Shown here: one piece after another, positions 1-5,915 of the stretch | How positions within the stretch are numbered: position 1 is the first letter of the stretch | How the letters are laid out: each line of letters begins with the position of its first letter | NCBI GenBank assembly: GCA_020354595.1 | Contig: CP070650.1 | Coordinates: forward strand, 1,792,233 to 1,798,431 | Length of the DNA: 6,199 bases | Direction: 5' to 3' | Source: Myxococcales bacterium | Lineage (GTDB): Bacteria; Myxococcota_A; Polyangia; Polyangiales; Houyiibacteriaceae | Translations under genes and position numbers: made by a program | Notes under the pieces: model-generated | Databases searched by the model: none | What the model saw: the letters and a program-made list of their open reading frames with translations, nothing else | Told to the model about the DNA's origin: nothing

Positions 1-1101
1 GACAACCTGAACCTCGACATCGTGGCGGAGTACGACCTAGGCTTCCGGCCCTTCGTTACGAACTCCGCGGGCGGCGCCTACTTCAGCCTCGATGCTGAAG
101 AGAACATCATCGTCGGCCCGGCGACGAATCGGCTCGAGCAGTATCACATCGAGGTGGTCGATGGAGCGCCGGTGTTCATGCAGGACTACGCCAAAGAGAT
201 CCCCGGGCTCGCTCCTGCCATGGAGGTAACAGACCCGATGCTGCAGGACACCGTGATCGACTACGAGGGGAGGATCTGGTTCATGATCACCGACGGCCGC
301 GTGGGCTACTACGACCGCGAGACGGACACCATCGAGATGACCGACCTCGAGCGAGAGCTCGAAAACTCAATGGTCGTCGACGATCGCGGAGTGTACTTCG
401 TGATGGTGGGCACGACGGCGCGCGTTTCGGCAGACGCCGAAGGCAAGGTGCGGGTCGATTGGGAGCAACCCTACGACATCGGCTCGGGAAGTGGGCTCCT
501 CGCCGGCTCGGGTACCAGCCCGACACTACTCGGGACCCGTGACGACCTCTTCTCGTTCGTCGATAATGCTGACAGCCAGGTCAATCTGCTCGTCTTGGAT
601 CGCGAAGACGGCAGCACGAAGTGCGAAGTCCCGTTGTTCACCGAGGGCAAGAGCGGCACTGAGAACACGGTCATCGGCTATGAAGATGACATCGTCATCG
701 TGAACAACTCGGGCTTCGGGGGGCCGTTCGAACCCGCTCGGACAATCAACCCCGGGATCGAGCGCTACAAGGTGCTCCGCGACGATGACGGCAATGTCAC
801 CGGCTGCGAAAGCGTCTGGAAGAATGAAACGTCCTTTGGGAACAGCGCACAGGTGGGCACCCAGAGCGGTGTGATCTGGGGCTGGGGCGCAGACCCCGAA
901 CCCAAGTCCGACGACCCCGAGCAGGATCTCTTCTATCTCACGGCCACGAGCTGGGAGACGGGCGAAGAGATCTTCCGAACGTACATTGGCGACGGCAAGT
1001 CGTTCGACCCGATCACCGGTCAGGTTCACATCCACCCCGATGGCACACTCTACATCGGCTGCCTGAGCGGCGTCGTGGCGATGCGTGATCCCCTACCGTA
1101 G
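1..1101 (+). CDS. Beta-propeller-like protein, 5'-truncated by window edge (paralogue of the gene at 2429)
   Basis: The frame is open from base 1 to the TAG at 1099-1101, giving 366 visible residues. A GTG at 22 is not a credible start: the frame continues upstream, and alignment with the paralogue at 2429-4027 places the first visible residues near its residue 165, so signal peptide and N-terminal blades are probably outside the window. Matching blocks include LQD..IDY.GR.WF...G.VGY, GSGT.PTL, TEN..IGY..DIV..NN and a final DGTLYIG...GVVAMRD (from about codon 347). That last block resembles the PQQ/BamB-type propeller blade motif. Cysteines at codons 208 and 269 match C365 and C422 of the paralogue, suggesting a conserved disulfide; the codon 354 cysteine is not shared. 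It ends 6 bp from the stop of the convergent kinase gene. The molecular function is unknown. An SMP-30-like or other propeller class is possible, and I see no catalytic residues that settle it. Confidence 0.85.
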   Translation, partial: DNLNLDIVAEYDLGFRPFVTNSAGGAYFSLDAEENIIVGPATNRLEQYHIEVVDGAPVFMQDYAKEIPGLAPAMEVTDPMLQDTVIDYEGRIWFMITDGRVGYYDRETDTIEMTDLERELENSMVVDDRGVYFVMVGTTARVSADAEGKVRVDWEQPYDIGSGSGLLAGSGTSPTLLGTRDDLFSFVDNADSQVNLLVLDREDGSTKCEVPLFTEGKSGTENTVIGYEDDIVIVNNSGFGGPFEPARTINPGIERYKVLRDDDGNVTGCESVWKNETSFGNSAQVGTQSGVIWGWGADPEPKSDDPEQDLFYLTATSWETGEEIFRTYIGDGKSFDPITGQVHIHPDGTLYIGCLSGVVAMRDPLP

Positions 1102-1107
1102 CGTCTC

Positions 1108-2322
1108 CTACCAACCCGCGAAGTCCGTTCGCCGAATCGCGGCGACTGACCGCGCGAGGATTACCTCGAGCACTTCATCCATGTCGGTCATGGTGCCGAG
1201 GCCGAGGGAAACGACCGACGTCATCAAGGTCTGAAATGCGTACGCACGATACTGGGCCCAAGCTTCGTCCCCGTCGAGGGTGACGCCGTGGCGGCCGAGC
1301 TCGGCGAGGTAGTGCGCGATCAGCGCCTGCTCGTTGGCTGCGAGCACGTCTTCCCTCATGGAGTTGATTAGGAAGTACTGCACGTCCCGAATGCCCTTGG
1401 CCCACTGCACTGCCTGCCAGTCGAGCATGCCCATCCCATCGTCCGCAACGAAGAAGTTCCCGAGGTGGCTGTCGCCGTGGATCAGCGTGAGCGGCTCGCT
1501 GTACCAGCGGTCCAACAGCGCGTCGTACTTGGATAGCGCCTGCTGATAGAGCGAAACGATGTCCTGCGGAAAGAGATCAGGCGCTTTGCGATGACAGGGG
1601 CCGAGGGCCGCACGGCTCAGTAGAGGACTAAGCGCCCGCATCGTTGGGGAGCGGAACGGATGGAGACTAGCCGGCAGGATTGCCTCACGTTCAGCTATGC
1701 CGAGCCCATCAAATTCGGCGTGCAACGCCGCGAAGGCGCTCAAGCATCTCTTCGCGCGCTCCACGCTGACGCCGGCGATCATGTCTGGGTTTGTGAAGAG
1801 CTCGAGATCGCCGGAGGCGCCAAGGTCTTCGAGGACCAGAGCGAAACGAGACCCCCGGTCAGCGACCACGTACGGCTTTGGCACGGGGAAGGGAACTCGC
1901 GACGCGGCGTGACGATAGAAGTGACACTCGTTGCTCCAGATGCCGAGAAGATTGCAAAAGAGCCGCGTCCAAAGATTCGTCGACGGGAGCTTCACGAAAA
2001 GCGTCGAAGGGAGCGACCCCTGCCCGGAACCGCTGTCCACGCGAATGACGACGTTGTTGCAGTTGCTGCTGATCGACTTGATGTCGAGAAGCTCGACGGA
2101 CGTCACGCTCGCATTGGCTGCCAGCCCGATGCCGTGCTCCCGAAGTAGCCGGTTGAGCACCTCGGCCCGCGCGAGGGACCTCGGCAGGAGCGGCAGTGCA
2201 GCGCCAAAGGGCTCCGCGACGGCGTCAAATCCGAGCCGCTGGGCGTCGCGCATGAAACGGCCAAGCAGGCGAGTCTGGGCTTGAAGGCTCACGGAGGGTC
2301 CTGAGACAGCATTTCTAACCAT
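1108..2322 (-). CDS. Aminoglycoside-phosphotransferase-fold kinase, ecdysteroid-kinase-like
   Basis: This 404-residue protein has no signal peptide and is probably cytoplasmic. It shows the ordered landmarks of the APH/choline-kinase/EcKinase fold: a nucleotide-binding lysine in FVKLPS (K111), the alpha-C glutamate in NECHFYR (E132), a hinge-like ALVLEDL (161-167), the catalytic Brenner motif HGDSHLGN (282-289, D284 and N289), and the metal-binding MLDWQ (299-303, D301). All key residues are intact, so an active ATP-dependent small-molecule phosphotransferase is likely. Length and the NE..FYR and DWQ signatures fit the EcKinase-like branch better than true antibiotic kinases. The substrate cannot be read from sequence; a steroid, terpenoid or other hydroxylated lipid is an inference from family context. 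The ATG at 2322 has only a weak upstream GAG, so a later start such as M24 is possible. It is divergent from the propeller gene at 2429 and convergent with the one ending at 1101. Confidence 0.9.
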   Translation of the reverse strand: MVRNAVSGPSVSLQAQTRLLGRFMRDAQRLGFDAVAEPFGAALPLLPRSLARAEVLNRLLREHGIGLAANASVTSVELLDIKSISSNCNNVVIRVDSGSGQGSLPSTLFVKLPSTNLWTRLFCNLLGIWSNECHFYRHAASRVPFPVPKPYVVADRGSRFALVLEDLGASGDLELFTNPDMIAGVSVERAKRCLSAFAALHAEFDGLGIAEREAILPASLHPFRSPTMRALSPLLSRAALGPCHRKAPDLFPQDIVSLYQQALSKYDALLDRWYSEPLTLIHGDSHLGNFFVADDGMGMLDWQAVQWAKGIRDVQYFLINSMREDVLAANEQALIAHYLAELGRHGVTLDGDEAWAQYRAYAFQTLMTSVVSLGLGTMTDMDEVLEVILARSVAAIRRTDFAGW

Positions 2323-2349
2323 TTGTTTTCATTGCTCAAGATCAGAATA

Positions 2350-2380
2350 GGCACATAAAACATAAATTGTCTCTTGTGTC
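2350..2380. repeat. Copy A of a shared 31-bp dyad element
   Basis: This stretch aligns without gaps to 4122-4152, with 23 of 31 identical bases. Its arms begin GGCACA (2350-2355) and end TGTGTC (2375-2380), and 9 of the 15 arm positions pair. At arm position 3 this copy has C with G opposite, where copy B has A with T opposite, so the symmetry is kept by a paired change. It probably marks a protein-binding site, but no regulator gene is visible. Confidence 0.5.
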
Positions 2381-2382
2381 AA
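2354..2382 (-). promoter_or_regulatory. Possible promoter of the kinase gene
   Basis: On the minus strand a consensus -35 hexamer TTGACA (2377-2382) is followed after 17 bp by TTTATG (2354-2359), which is a poor -10 match. The pair lies 32-60 bp upstream of the kinase ATG, and the -35 overlaps both symmetrical elements, which would fit repression by a bound regulator. Because the -10 is weak, the call is tentative. Confidence 0.25.
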
Positions 2383-2395
2383 AACGCATTTTGAC
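2378..2395. promoter_or_regulatory. Perfect palindrome GTCAAAA-CGCA-TTTTGAC, putative operator
   Basis: Two perfect 7-bp inverted arms flank a 4-bp spacer, and the site overlaps the 31-bp element by 3 bp. Its core CAAAACGCATTTTG matches 12 of 14 bases of a similar palindrome at 4081-4094. Size and symmetry are typical of sites bound by dimeric helix-turn-helix repressors such as TetR-family proteins; that assignment is inference. Its position would let it affect both the kinase and the propeller gene. Confidence 0.55.
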
Positions 2396-2428
2396 CTATC
2401 TCTTCGCACCCAACGCAGGAGCAGAACC

Positions 2429-4027
2429 ATGCACAACCTCAGGCACCCCACCGTACTCAGCCTCACCTACCTAATCCTCGCCGTGCTTGCCCTTGCGGGC
2501 GTCACGCGCCGCGCTTCCGCGGACGGAATGCTTCCCGAGCCCGACTACGGAGAGCTCTTCTCCTGGCCCTCGACGCCCGAGGAGATCGGGCTGCCTCGTT
2601 TCGTTGGGTCGGAGGCGACGAGAAACCCCCTACCCTCGATCGACATTCCACCGAACTACTTCCTGGCCGAGCAGGGCCGCAACAGCCTTCACGGCGACAA
2701 CTACAACTCTGACACCCTCAACTACCCGGCACCGCTGGGAATCGATCCGCAGGTGTCCTCACGCCAGCTCGGCTTGCTCGCTGCAACGTGCCCGACCGTG
2801 GTCTTCGACGCACATGGAAACGTGATGACGATCTGCATCGGCGTAGCCCGCGTGCGGCTCTTCCTGATGGACCCACACACGCTCGAGGTGCTCGCCGAGC
2901 AGGAGCTTCCCCTTCGCGCGTGGGTCGCAGCAGGACGACCCGAAGACATCACGAGCGACAGCTCGGGCGGCGGCTACTTCCACGCCGACCAATTTGGCCG
3001 CGCGCTCGTGGGCGTCGCTAATCAGCGGATTCAACGTTGGGAAGCGATCGAAGTGAAGAACAAGAAATGGGAATGGCAGCTCGTCGACGACTACGACCTT
3101 CGACCGATCCTCGACAACGAAGACGCCCCACTTCAAGATGCGATCCCCGATTACGCGGGACGGTTGTGGTTCACCACACAGCCCGGCATCGTCGGCTACA
3201 TCGATGAGAACACCGGCGCGGTGCAAACCTTGGAGCTCGGCGAGTTCTTGCAGAACGGCTTTGCGATCGATACCGACGGCGCCATCTACGCGGTGACCAT
3301 CGAAGCCCTCTACAGACTTGGCGTGCAGGGCGATGGCTCCATCGCGGTGCAGTGGCGAAAGCCGTACCTCAACGACGGCGGCCAGGGCGGCCTTCTCTCG
3401 CAGGGGTCAGGCACGACACCGACGCTCTTCGGCGACGACAACGACCTGATCGCGATCGCCGACAACTCCGCCGGCCGAGTCCACATCAACGTCTACCTGC
3501 GAGAGACCGGTCATCAGATCTGCGAGTTTCCGATGTTCGATGAGGGCGCGAGCGCGACCGAAAACTCGCCGATAGGCTACGGCAACGACATCGTGCTCGA
3601 GAACAACGCGGGATACCCAGGACCCTTCGGTGATCCGCTGCTCACGGTGCCGGGCCTCACCCGCGTTCACGTCCGCGAGGATCTCAGCGGCTGCGAGCTC
3701 GTCTGGCACACGACGGAGTTCCGCGCCCAGACGACCCCGCGGCTCTCGACCGACAATGGGCTCATCTACACCTACTCGGTCAAGGAAGGTCAGCCCTTCG
3801 AGGGGCTGATCCCGACCTATGGCTGGTACTTCGGCGCGCTCGACTGGGAGACCGGCGAGCGGGTGTACGAAGCCTGGGTCGGCAACGGCAGCAACTGGAA
3901 CAACGTCCTCGACCCCATCACGCTCGGCCCCGACGGGACCGCGTACGTGGGCACCAAGAACGGCCTGATGGCGATTCGGGACCGCACGGGCAAAGGCAAG
4001 GGGAAGCCTGACAAGGGCACGCAGTGA
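2429..4027 (+). CDS. Secreted beta-propeller-like protein of unknown function
   Basis: The 532-residue protein starts at an ATG with AGGAG 7 nt upstream. It opens with a clear Sec signal peptide: basic start, hydrophobic core at about 9-25, and probable cleavage after ASA (29-31). The mature part has blade-like repeats such as VVFDAHGNVMTICIG (124-138), LFLMDPHTLEVLAEQ (about 144-158), LQD.IPDYAGRLWF (235-248) and a final DGTAYVGTKNGLMAIRD (502-518), which resembles the PQQ/BamB-type blade motif. Cysteines at 121, 136, 365 and 422 make an even set suited to disulfides; 365 and 422 are shared with the truncated paralogue at 1-1101. A basic Gly-Lys tail (TGKGKGKPDKGTQ, 520-532) is absent from the paralogue. 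No substrate or cofactor site is recognisable. It is probably periplasmic or extracellular, possibly a binding or scaffold protein. It shares putative upstream control elements with the DUF1214-type gene that follows. Confidence 0.88.
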   Translation: MHNLRHPTVLSLTYLILAVLALAGVTRRASADGMLPEPDYGELFSWPSTPEEIGLPRFVGSEATRNPLPSIDIPPNYFLAEQGRNSLHGDNYNSDTLNYPAPLGIDPQVSSRQLGLLAATCPTVVFDAHGNVMTICIGVARVRLFLMDPHTLEVLAEQELPLRAWVAAGRPEDITSDSSGGGYFHADQFGRALVGVANQRIQRWEAIEVKNKKWEWQLVDDYDLRPILDNEDAPLQDAIPDYAGRLWFTTQPGIVGYIDENTGAVQTLELGEFLQNGFAIDTDGAIYAVTIEALYRLGVQGDGSIAVQWRKPYLNDGGQGGLLSQGSGTTPTLFGDDNDLIAIADNSAGRVHINVYLRETGHQICEFPMFDEGASATENSPIGYGNDIVLENNAGYPGPFGDPLLTVPGLTRVHVREDLSGCELVWHTTEFRAQTTPRLSTDNGLIYTYSVKEGQPFEGLIPTYGWYFGALDWETGERVYEAWVGNGSNWNNVLDPITLGPDGTAYVGTKNGLMAIRDRTGKGKGKPDKGTQ

Positions 4028-4079
4028 CGCGCGCTCGGCCGATGGCACCGAGAGACGCTGGAGATCATTCACGATTTCA

Positions 4080-4095
4080 ACAAAAGACATTTTGT
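4080..4095. promoter_or_regulatory. Palindrome ACAAAA-GACA-TTTTGT, putative operator
   Basis: Two perfect 6-bp arms flank a 4-bp spacer. The core CAAAAGACATTTTG matches the core of the 2378-2395 palindrome at 12 of 14 positions, differing only in the first two spacer bases. A second ATTTTGT copy follows 9 bp later (4098-4104), so a tandem or extended site is possible. Confidence 0.5.
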
Positions 4096-4121
4096 GTATT
4101 TTGTTCCTTGATCTTTGGATC

Positions 4122-4152
4122 GAAACATGAGACATAACATGCCTCTTGTTTC
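4122..4152. repeat. Copy B of the shared 31-bp dyad element
   Basis: The left arm GAAACATGAGACAT and the right arm ATGCCTCTTGTTTC pair at 12 of 15 positions around a short centre, making a long imperfect palindrome. It aligns without gaps to 2350-2380 (23 of 31 bases). The right arm is reused in the overlapping inverted repeat at 4147-4163. Confidence 0.55.
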
Positions 4153-4163
4153 AGACAGAAACA
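4147..4163. repeat. Inverted repeat TGTTTC-AGACA-GAAACA
   Basis: Perfect 6-bp arms are separated by 5 bp. With GAAACA at 4122-4127 this gives three half-sites of the same hexamer within 42 bp, in alternating orientation. Such clusters suggest cooperative regulator binding. It lies 61 bp upstream of the ATG at 4225. The third half-site has no clear counterpart ahead of the propeller gene. Confidence 0.4.
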
Positions 4164-4224
4164 CTTGTTCCCCATTTCCCGAGCCTGGCAACCTGACACC
4201 CCCCACGAAAACCGGAGAAACCCC

Positions 4225-5778
4225 ATGTCCCAGCAGAATATATCCCCCCGCCGACCCCTCGTTCGGTATGTCCTTCAGACGGCCGGTGCGGTGACGCTAG
4301 TCGCCGCTGCCGCCCTGACCGTGGGTCAGCCGGACGACGTCGCCGCCGACGGCAGCGGCATTGGCCAGCCCGGAGGCGACGAAGACATCAAGGCGATGAA
4401 CAAGGCGTTCCAGGACTACCTCAAGGAAGTCAAGAACACCCAAGAGCAGTTCATCAGCTCCGACACGTTCCGGCTCGACGATGCCCATGCGGTTGGCGCG
4501 TACGATCTCATCAGCGCGTTCCTCCATTCGAGCAACCGCAACAACATGTCTTCGAGCGGCACAGGCCTTCGCGGCCGCCCTCGGTTCGTCGGCTTCGACG
4601 ACCCCGACACGCGCATCGGCGTCGACAACCCTGACACGCAGTACATGGGCACGGTCATCGACAGCTCGCAGTGCTACGACGCGGATGGCAACGAAGTCGC
4701 ATGGCGCATCTGGGGCAACCGGTCGAACTCCGTCGACTTCATCCTCACCACGTTCGACACCTCGGAAGGCACCGGCGGCGGTCCGACCCTCGAGGACGAG
4801 GACATGGTGAACCTCGACGGCACCCCGCTTCAGCTCGGCGAGGACTGGGAGGCGTACGCTGCTTGCCAGGAGGTCCTCGACAAGCATCCCGAGTGGCTCA
4901 ACCAGCTTACGCTGCCGCAGGCGCGCCTCTTGCAGATCGCGCGTCGCCACACGCACTGCGACTGGAGCGAGGAAGTCCCGGGTGAGGTTCACATCGAACG
5001 CCTCGGCACAGAGGGCGTGCCTTCCATGCCGCTCGATCCCGCGATCCAAGCGCAGCAAATCAGGGACGCGACCGACCTCTTCCGGACGCAGGGACCGTTC
5101 TGGCCGGCGTTCGTCGACAGCATCAAAGGCGCCCTGCCGGTCGCGACGGCGACTCCCTGGCAGCCGACCGGCGGTCTCGGCATCACGACCCAGTACAACA
5201 TGTTCATGTGGTTCGACCACGGTGACGACCCTGAGGCGGCGGTCATCCTTCGTCTCCCGGACACCGACATCGCGAAGTACATGGGGCTTCAGCTCAGCAA
5301 CTTCTGGGGTTCGTCCGCCGACTGGGCGAACCGGCACGTGAGCCTGAACTGGGGTAACGAGGGCAATTGTCAGGCCGAGCAGAGCGCACCGACCTTCCAT
5401 CCAGCGCAGCAGGCGATCATTGACGCAGGCGGAGACTTCTGCGGCAAGCAGGACGCATACTTCGTCGTCATCTCGGCCGCTGACCCGGGTGTGAAGAACT
5501 GGATCGATACCGCGGAGCTCAGCGAAGGCCTGCTTGCCGGTCGCCTTCAGAGCGTCGACGCGCCGATCCAAGAAGTCGCCGGCATCAACTGCAACCTGCC
5601 GGTGGCCATTCCCGTTCCGGGCCCGGAGGCCTTCGACTTCCCGACCACGCTTCAGCAGCGCGTCATGGGGACGCTCGGGCAGCTGGGTGCGCCGGCCATC
5701 CCGGTTACGCCGCAGTTCCGAGAAGACACGCTCAAGGTCCGCCAGAACTTCGTGCGTGACAAGTACATCTTCTGGTAG
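4225..5778 (+). CDS. Exported DUF1254/DUF1214-type protein
   Basis: The ATG at 4225 is chosen because GGAGA lies 6 nt upstream and a signal peptide follows at once; a TTG at 4165 has no such support. The product is 517 residues. An N-terminal SPRRPLVRY then a long hydrophobic stretch (about 15-34) and Ala-rich VAADG (39-43) indicate export, possibly Tat-like because of the RR pair. Family-type motifs follow in the expected order: DNPDTQYMGTVID (134-146), a W.....PGEVHIERL block (247-260), and the DUF1214-like LQLSNFWGSSADWANRHVSLN (355-375) then AADPGVKNWIDTA..SEG (418-435). The family fold is known but its reaction is not established; many members occur near steroid, terpenoid or lipid catabolism genes. 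Six cysteines (150, 214, 245, 382, 406, 456) fit periplasmic disulfides. A cysteine-bounded stretch at 382-406 looks inserted relative to what I recall of the family, where a short DG turn normally precedes the DPG.NW block. It is co-oriented with the upstream propeller gene. Confidence 0.83.
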   Translation: MSQQNISPRRPLVRYVLQTAGAVTLVAAAALTVGQPDDVAADGSGIGQPGGDEDIKAMNKAFQDYLKEVKNTQEQFISSDTFRLDDAHAVGAYDLISAFLHSSNRNNMSSSGTGLRGRPRFVGFDDPDTRIGVDNPDTQYMGTVIDSSQCYDADGNEVAWRIWGNRSNSVDFILTTFDTSEGTGGGPTLEDEDMVNLDGTPLQLGEDWEAYAACQEVLDKHPEWLNQLTLPQARLLQIARRHTHCDWSEEVPGEVHIERLGTEGVPSMPLDPAIQAQQIRDATDLFRTQGPFWPAFVDSIKGALPVATATPWQPTGGLGITTQYNMFMWFDHGDDPEAAVILRLPDTDIAKYMGLQLSNFWGSSADWANRHVSLNWGNEGNCQAEQSAPTFHPAQQAIIDAGGDFCGKQDAYFVVISAADPGVKNWIDTAELSEGLLAGRLQSVDAPIQEVAGINCNLPVAIPVPGPEAFDFPTTLQQRVMGTLGQLGAPAIPVTPQFREDTLKVRQNFVRDKYIFW

Positions 5779-5791
5779 GAGCTAGTGTGGG

Positions 5792-5829
5792 GGCGGTGGC
5801 GCGAGACAGACCGCCGCACCGAAGGTGCG
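5792..5829 (+). other. Two adjoining inverted repeats downstream of the DUF1214-type gene
   Basis: GGCGGT (5792-5797) pairs with ACCGCC (5810-5815), and CGCACC (5815-5820) pairs with GGTGCG (5824-5829) around a GAA loop. They share base 5815, so they are near-tandem or competing hairpins 13 to 51 bp after the stop codon. Neither has a T-run. They may stabilise the mRNA end or assist termination. Confidence 0.35.
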
Positions 5830-5875
5830 TCCGGCCCAATGAAGCACACTTTGAGGCGCAACCCCCGACAACCCT

Positions 5876-5908
5876 GCGGCCCGTCCACGATTCACGTGGG
5901 TGGGCCGC
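5876..5908 (+). terminator. Strong hairpin between convergent genes, probable terminator
   Basis: Fourteen-base arms (5876-5889 and 5895-5908) flank the 5-nt loop ATTCA. Twelve pairs are Watson-Crick and the other two are G-U and U-G wobbles when read as plus-strand RNA, so the stem is continuous. In minus-strand RNA those two pairs become C-A mismatches. This favours action on the DUF1214-type transcript, though the hairpin also lies just after the stop of the minus-strand gene ending at 5916. No proper T-run follows, only TCGCGTTTC, so efficiency is uncertain. Confidence 0.5.
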
Positions 5909-5915
5909 TCGCGTT

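Larger units (their letters stand above)
2323..2428. promoter_or_regulatory. Divergent control region between kinase and secreted propeller genes
   Basis: This 106-bp AT-rich gap separates two divergent start codons. It contains the 31-bp dyad element at 2350-2380, a perfect palindrome at 2378-2395 and a possible minus-strand promoter at 2354-2382. It ends in the ribosome-binding site AGGAG (2417-2421), 7 nt before the ATG at 2429. I could not find a convincing plus-strand -35/-10 pair. The concentration of symmetrical sequence suggests that a regulator can act on both directions. Confidence 0.6.
4028..4224. promoter_or_regulatory. Intergenic control region ahead of the DUF1214-type gene
   Basis: This 197-bp gap holds no gene. 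A weak hairpin, CTCGG (4034-4038) with CCGAG (4048-4052), lacks a T-run and is not a convincing terminator. From about 4067 to 4170 the sequence is AT-rich and dense in symmetry: a palindrome at 4080-4095, a direct repeat ATTTTGT at 4089-4095 and 4098-4104, the 31-bp dyad at 4122-4152, and a further inverted repeat at 4147-4163. It closes with ribosome-binding site GGAGA (4214-4218) 6 nt before the ATG at 4225. Its size and content suggest that the downstream gene has its own regulated promoter, although I cannot fix a -35/-10 pair. Confidence 0.6.

Noticed and set aside
22..24. GTG at 22 as the start of the first propeller gene
   Set aside because: The frame is open to base 1 and the paralogue has about 165 further N-terminal residues including a signal peptide, so the gene starts outside the window.
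526..1035. A 169-codon minus-strand frame opposite the first propeller gene
   Set aside because: It is a shadow of a coding sequence confirmed by alignment to its paralogue.
1660..2148. A 162-codon plus-strand frame inside the kinase gene
   Set aside because: The minus-strand kinase has every catalytic motif in order; this frame is antisense to it and has no recognisable features.
4034..4052. A terminator after the second propeller gene
   Set aside because: The stem is only 5 bp with a 9-nt loop and no T-run follows, so it is too weak to call.
3407..4135. A 242-codon minus-strand frame opposite the end of the second propeller gene
   Set aside because: The product has no domain-like features and mirrors the codon pattern of the propeller gene, and its start falls in the AT-rich control region without a ribosome-binding site.
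2350..4163. A CRISPR array or mobile-element ends, suggested by repeated GAAACA/TGTTTC and CAAAA/TTTTG motifs
   Set aside because: The repeats are few, lie only upstream of start codons, have no regular spacers, and no cas, transposase or integrase gene or target duplication is visible.
4165..4224. Use of TTG at 4165 as start of the DUF1214-type protein
   Set aside because: The extra 20 residues would precede the signal peptide. There is no ribosome-binding site before the TTG, while GGAGA sits at the right distance from the ATG at 4225.
4297..5571. A 424-codon open frame on the minus strand, opposite the DUF1214-type gene
   Set aside because: It is antisense to a gene with clear family motifs, a signal peptide and a ribosome-binding site. 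Its product is a low-complexity Arg/Val/Asp-rich sequence typical of shadow frames in GC-rich DNA.
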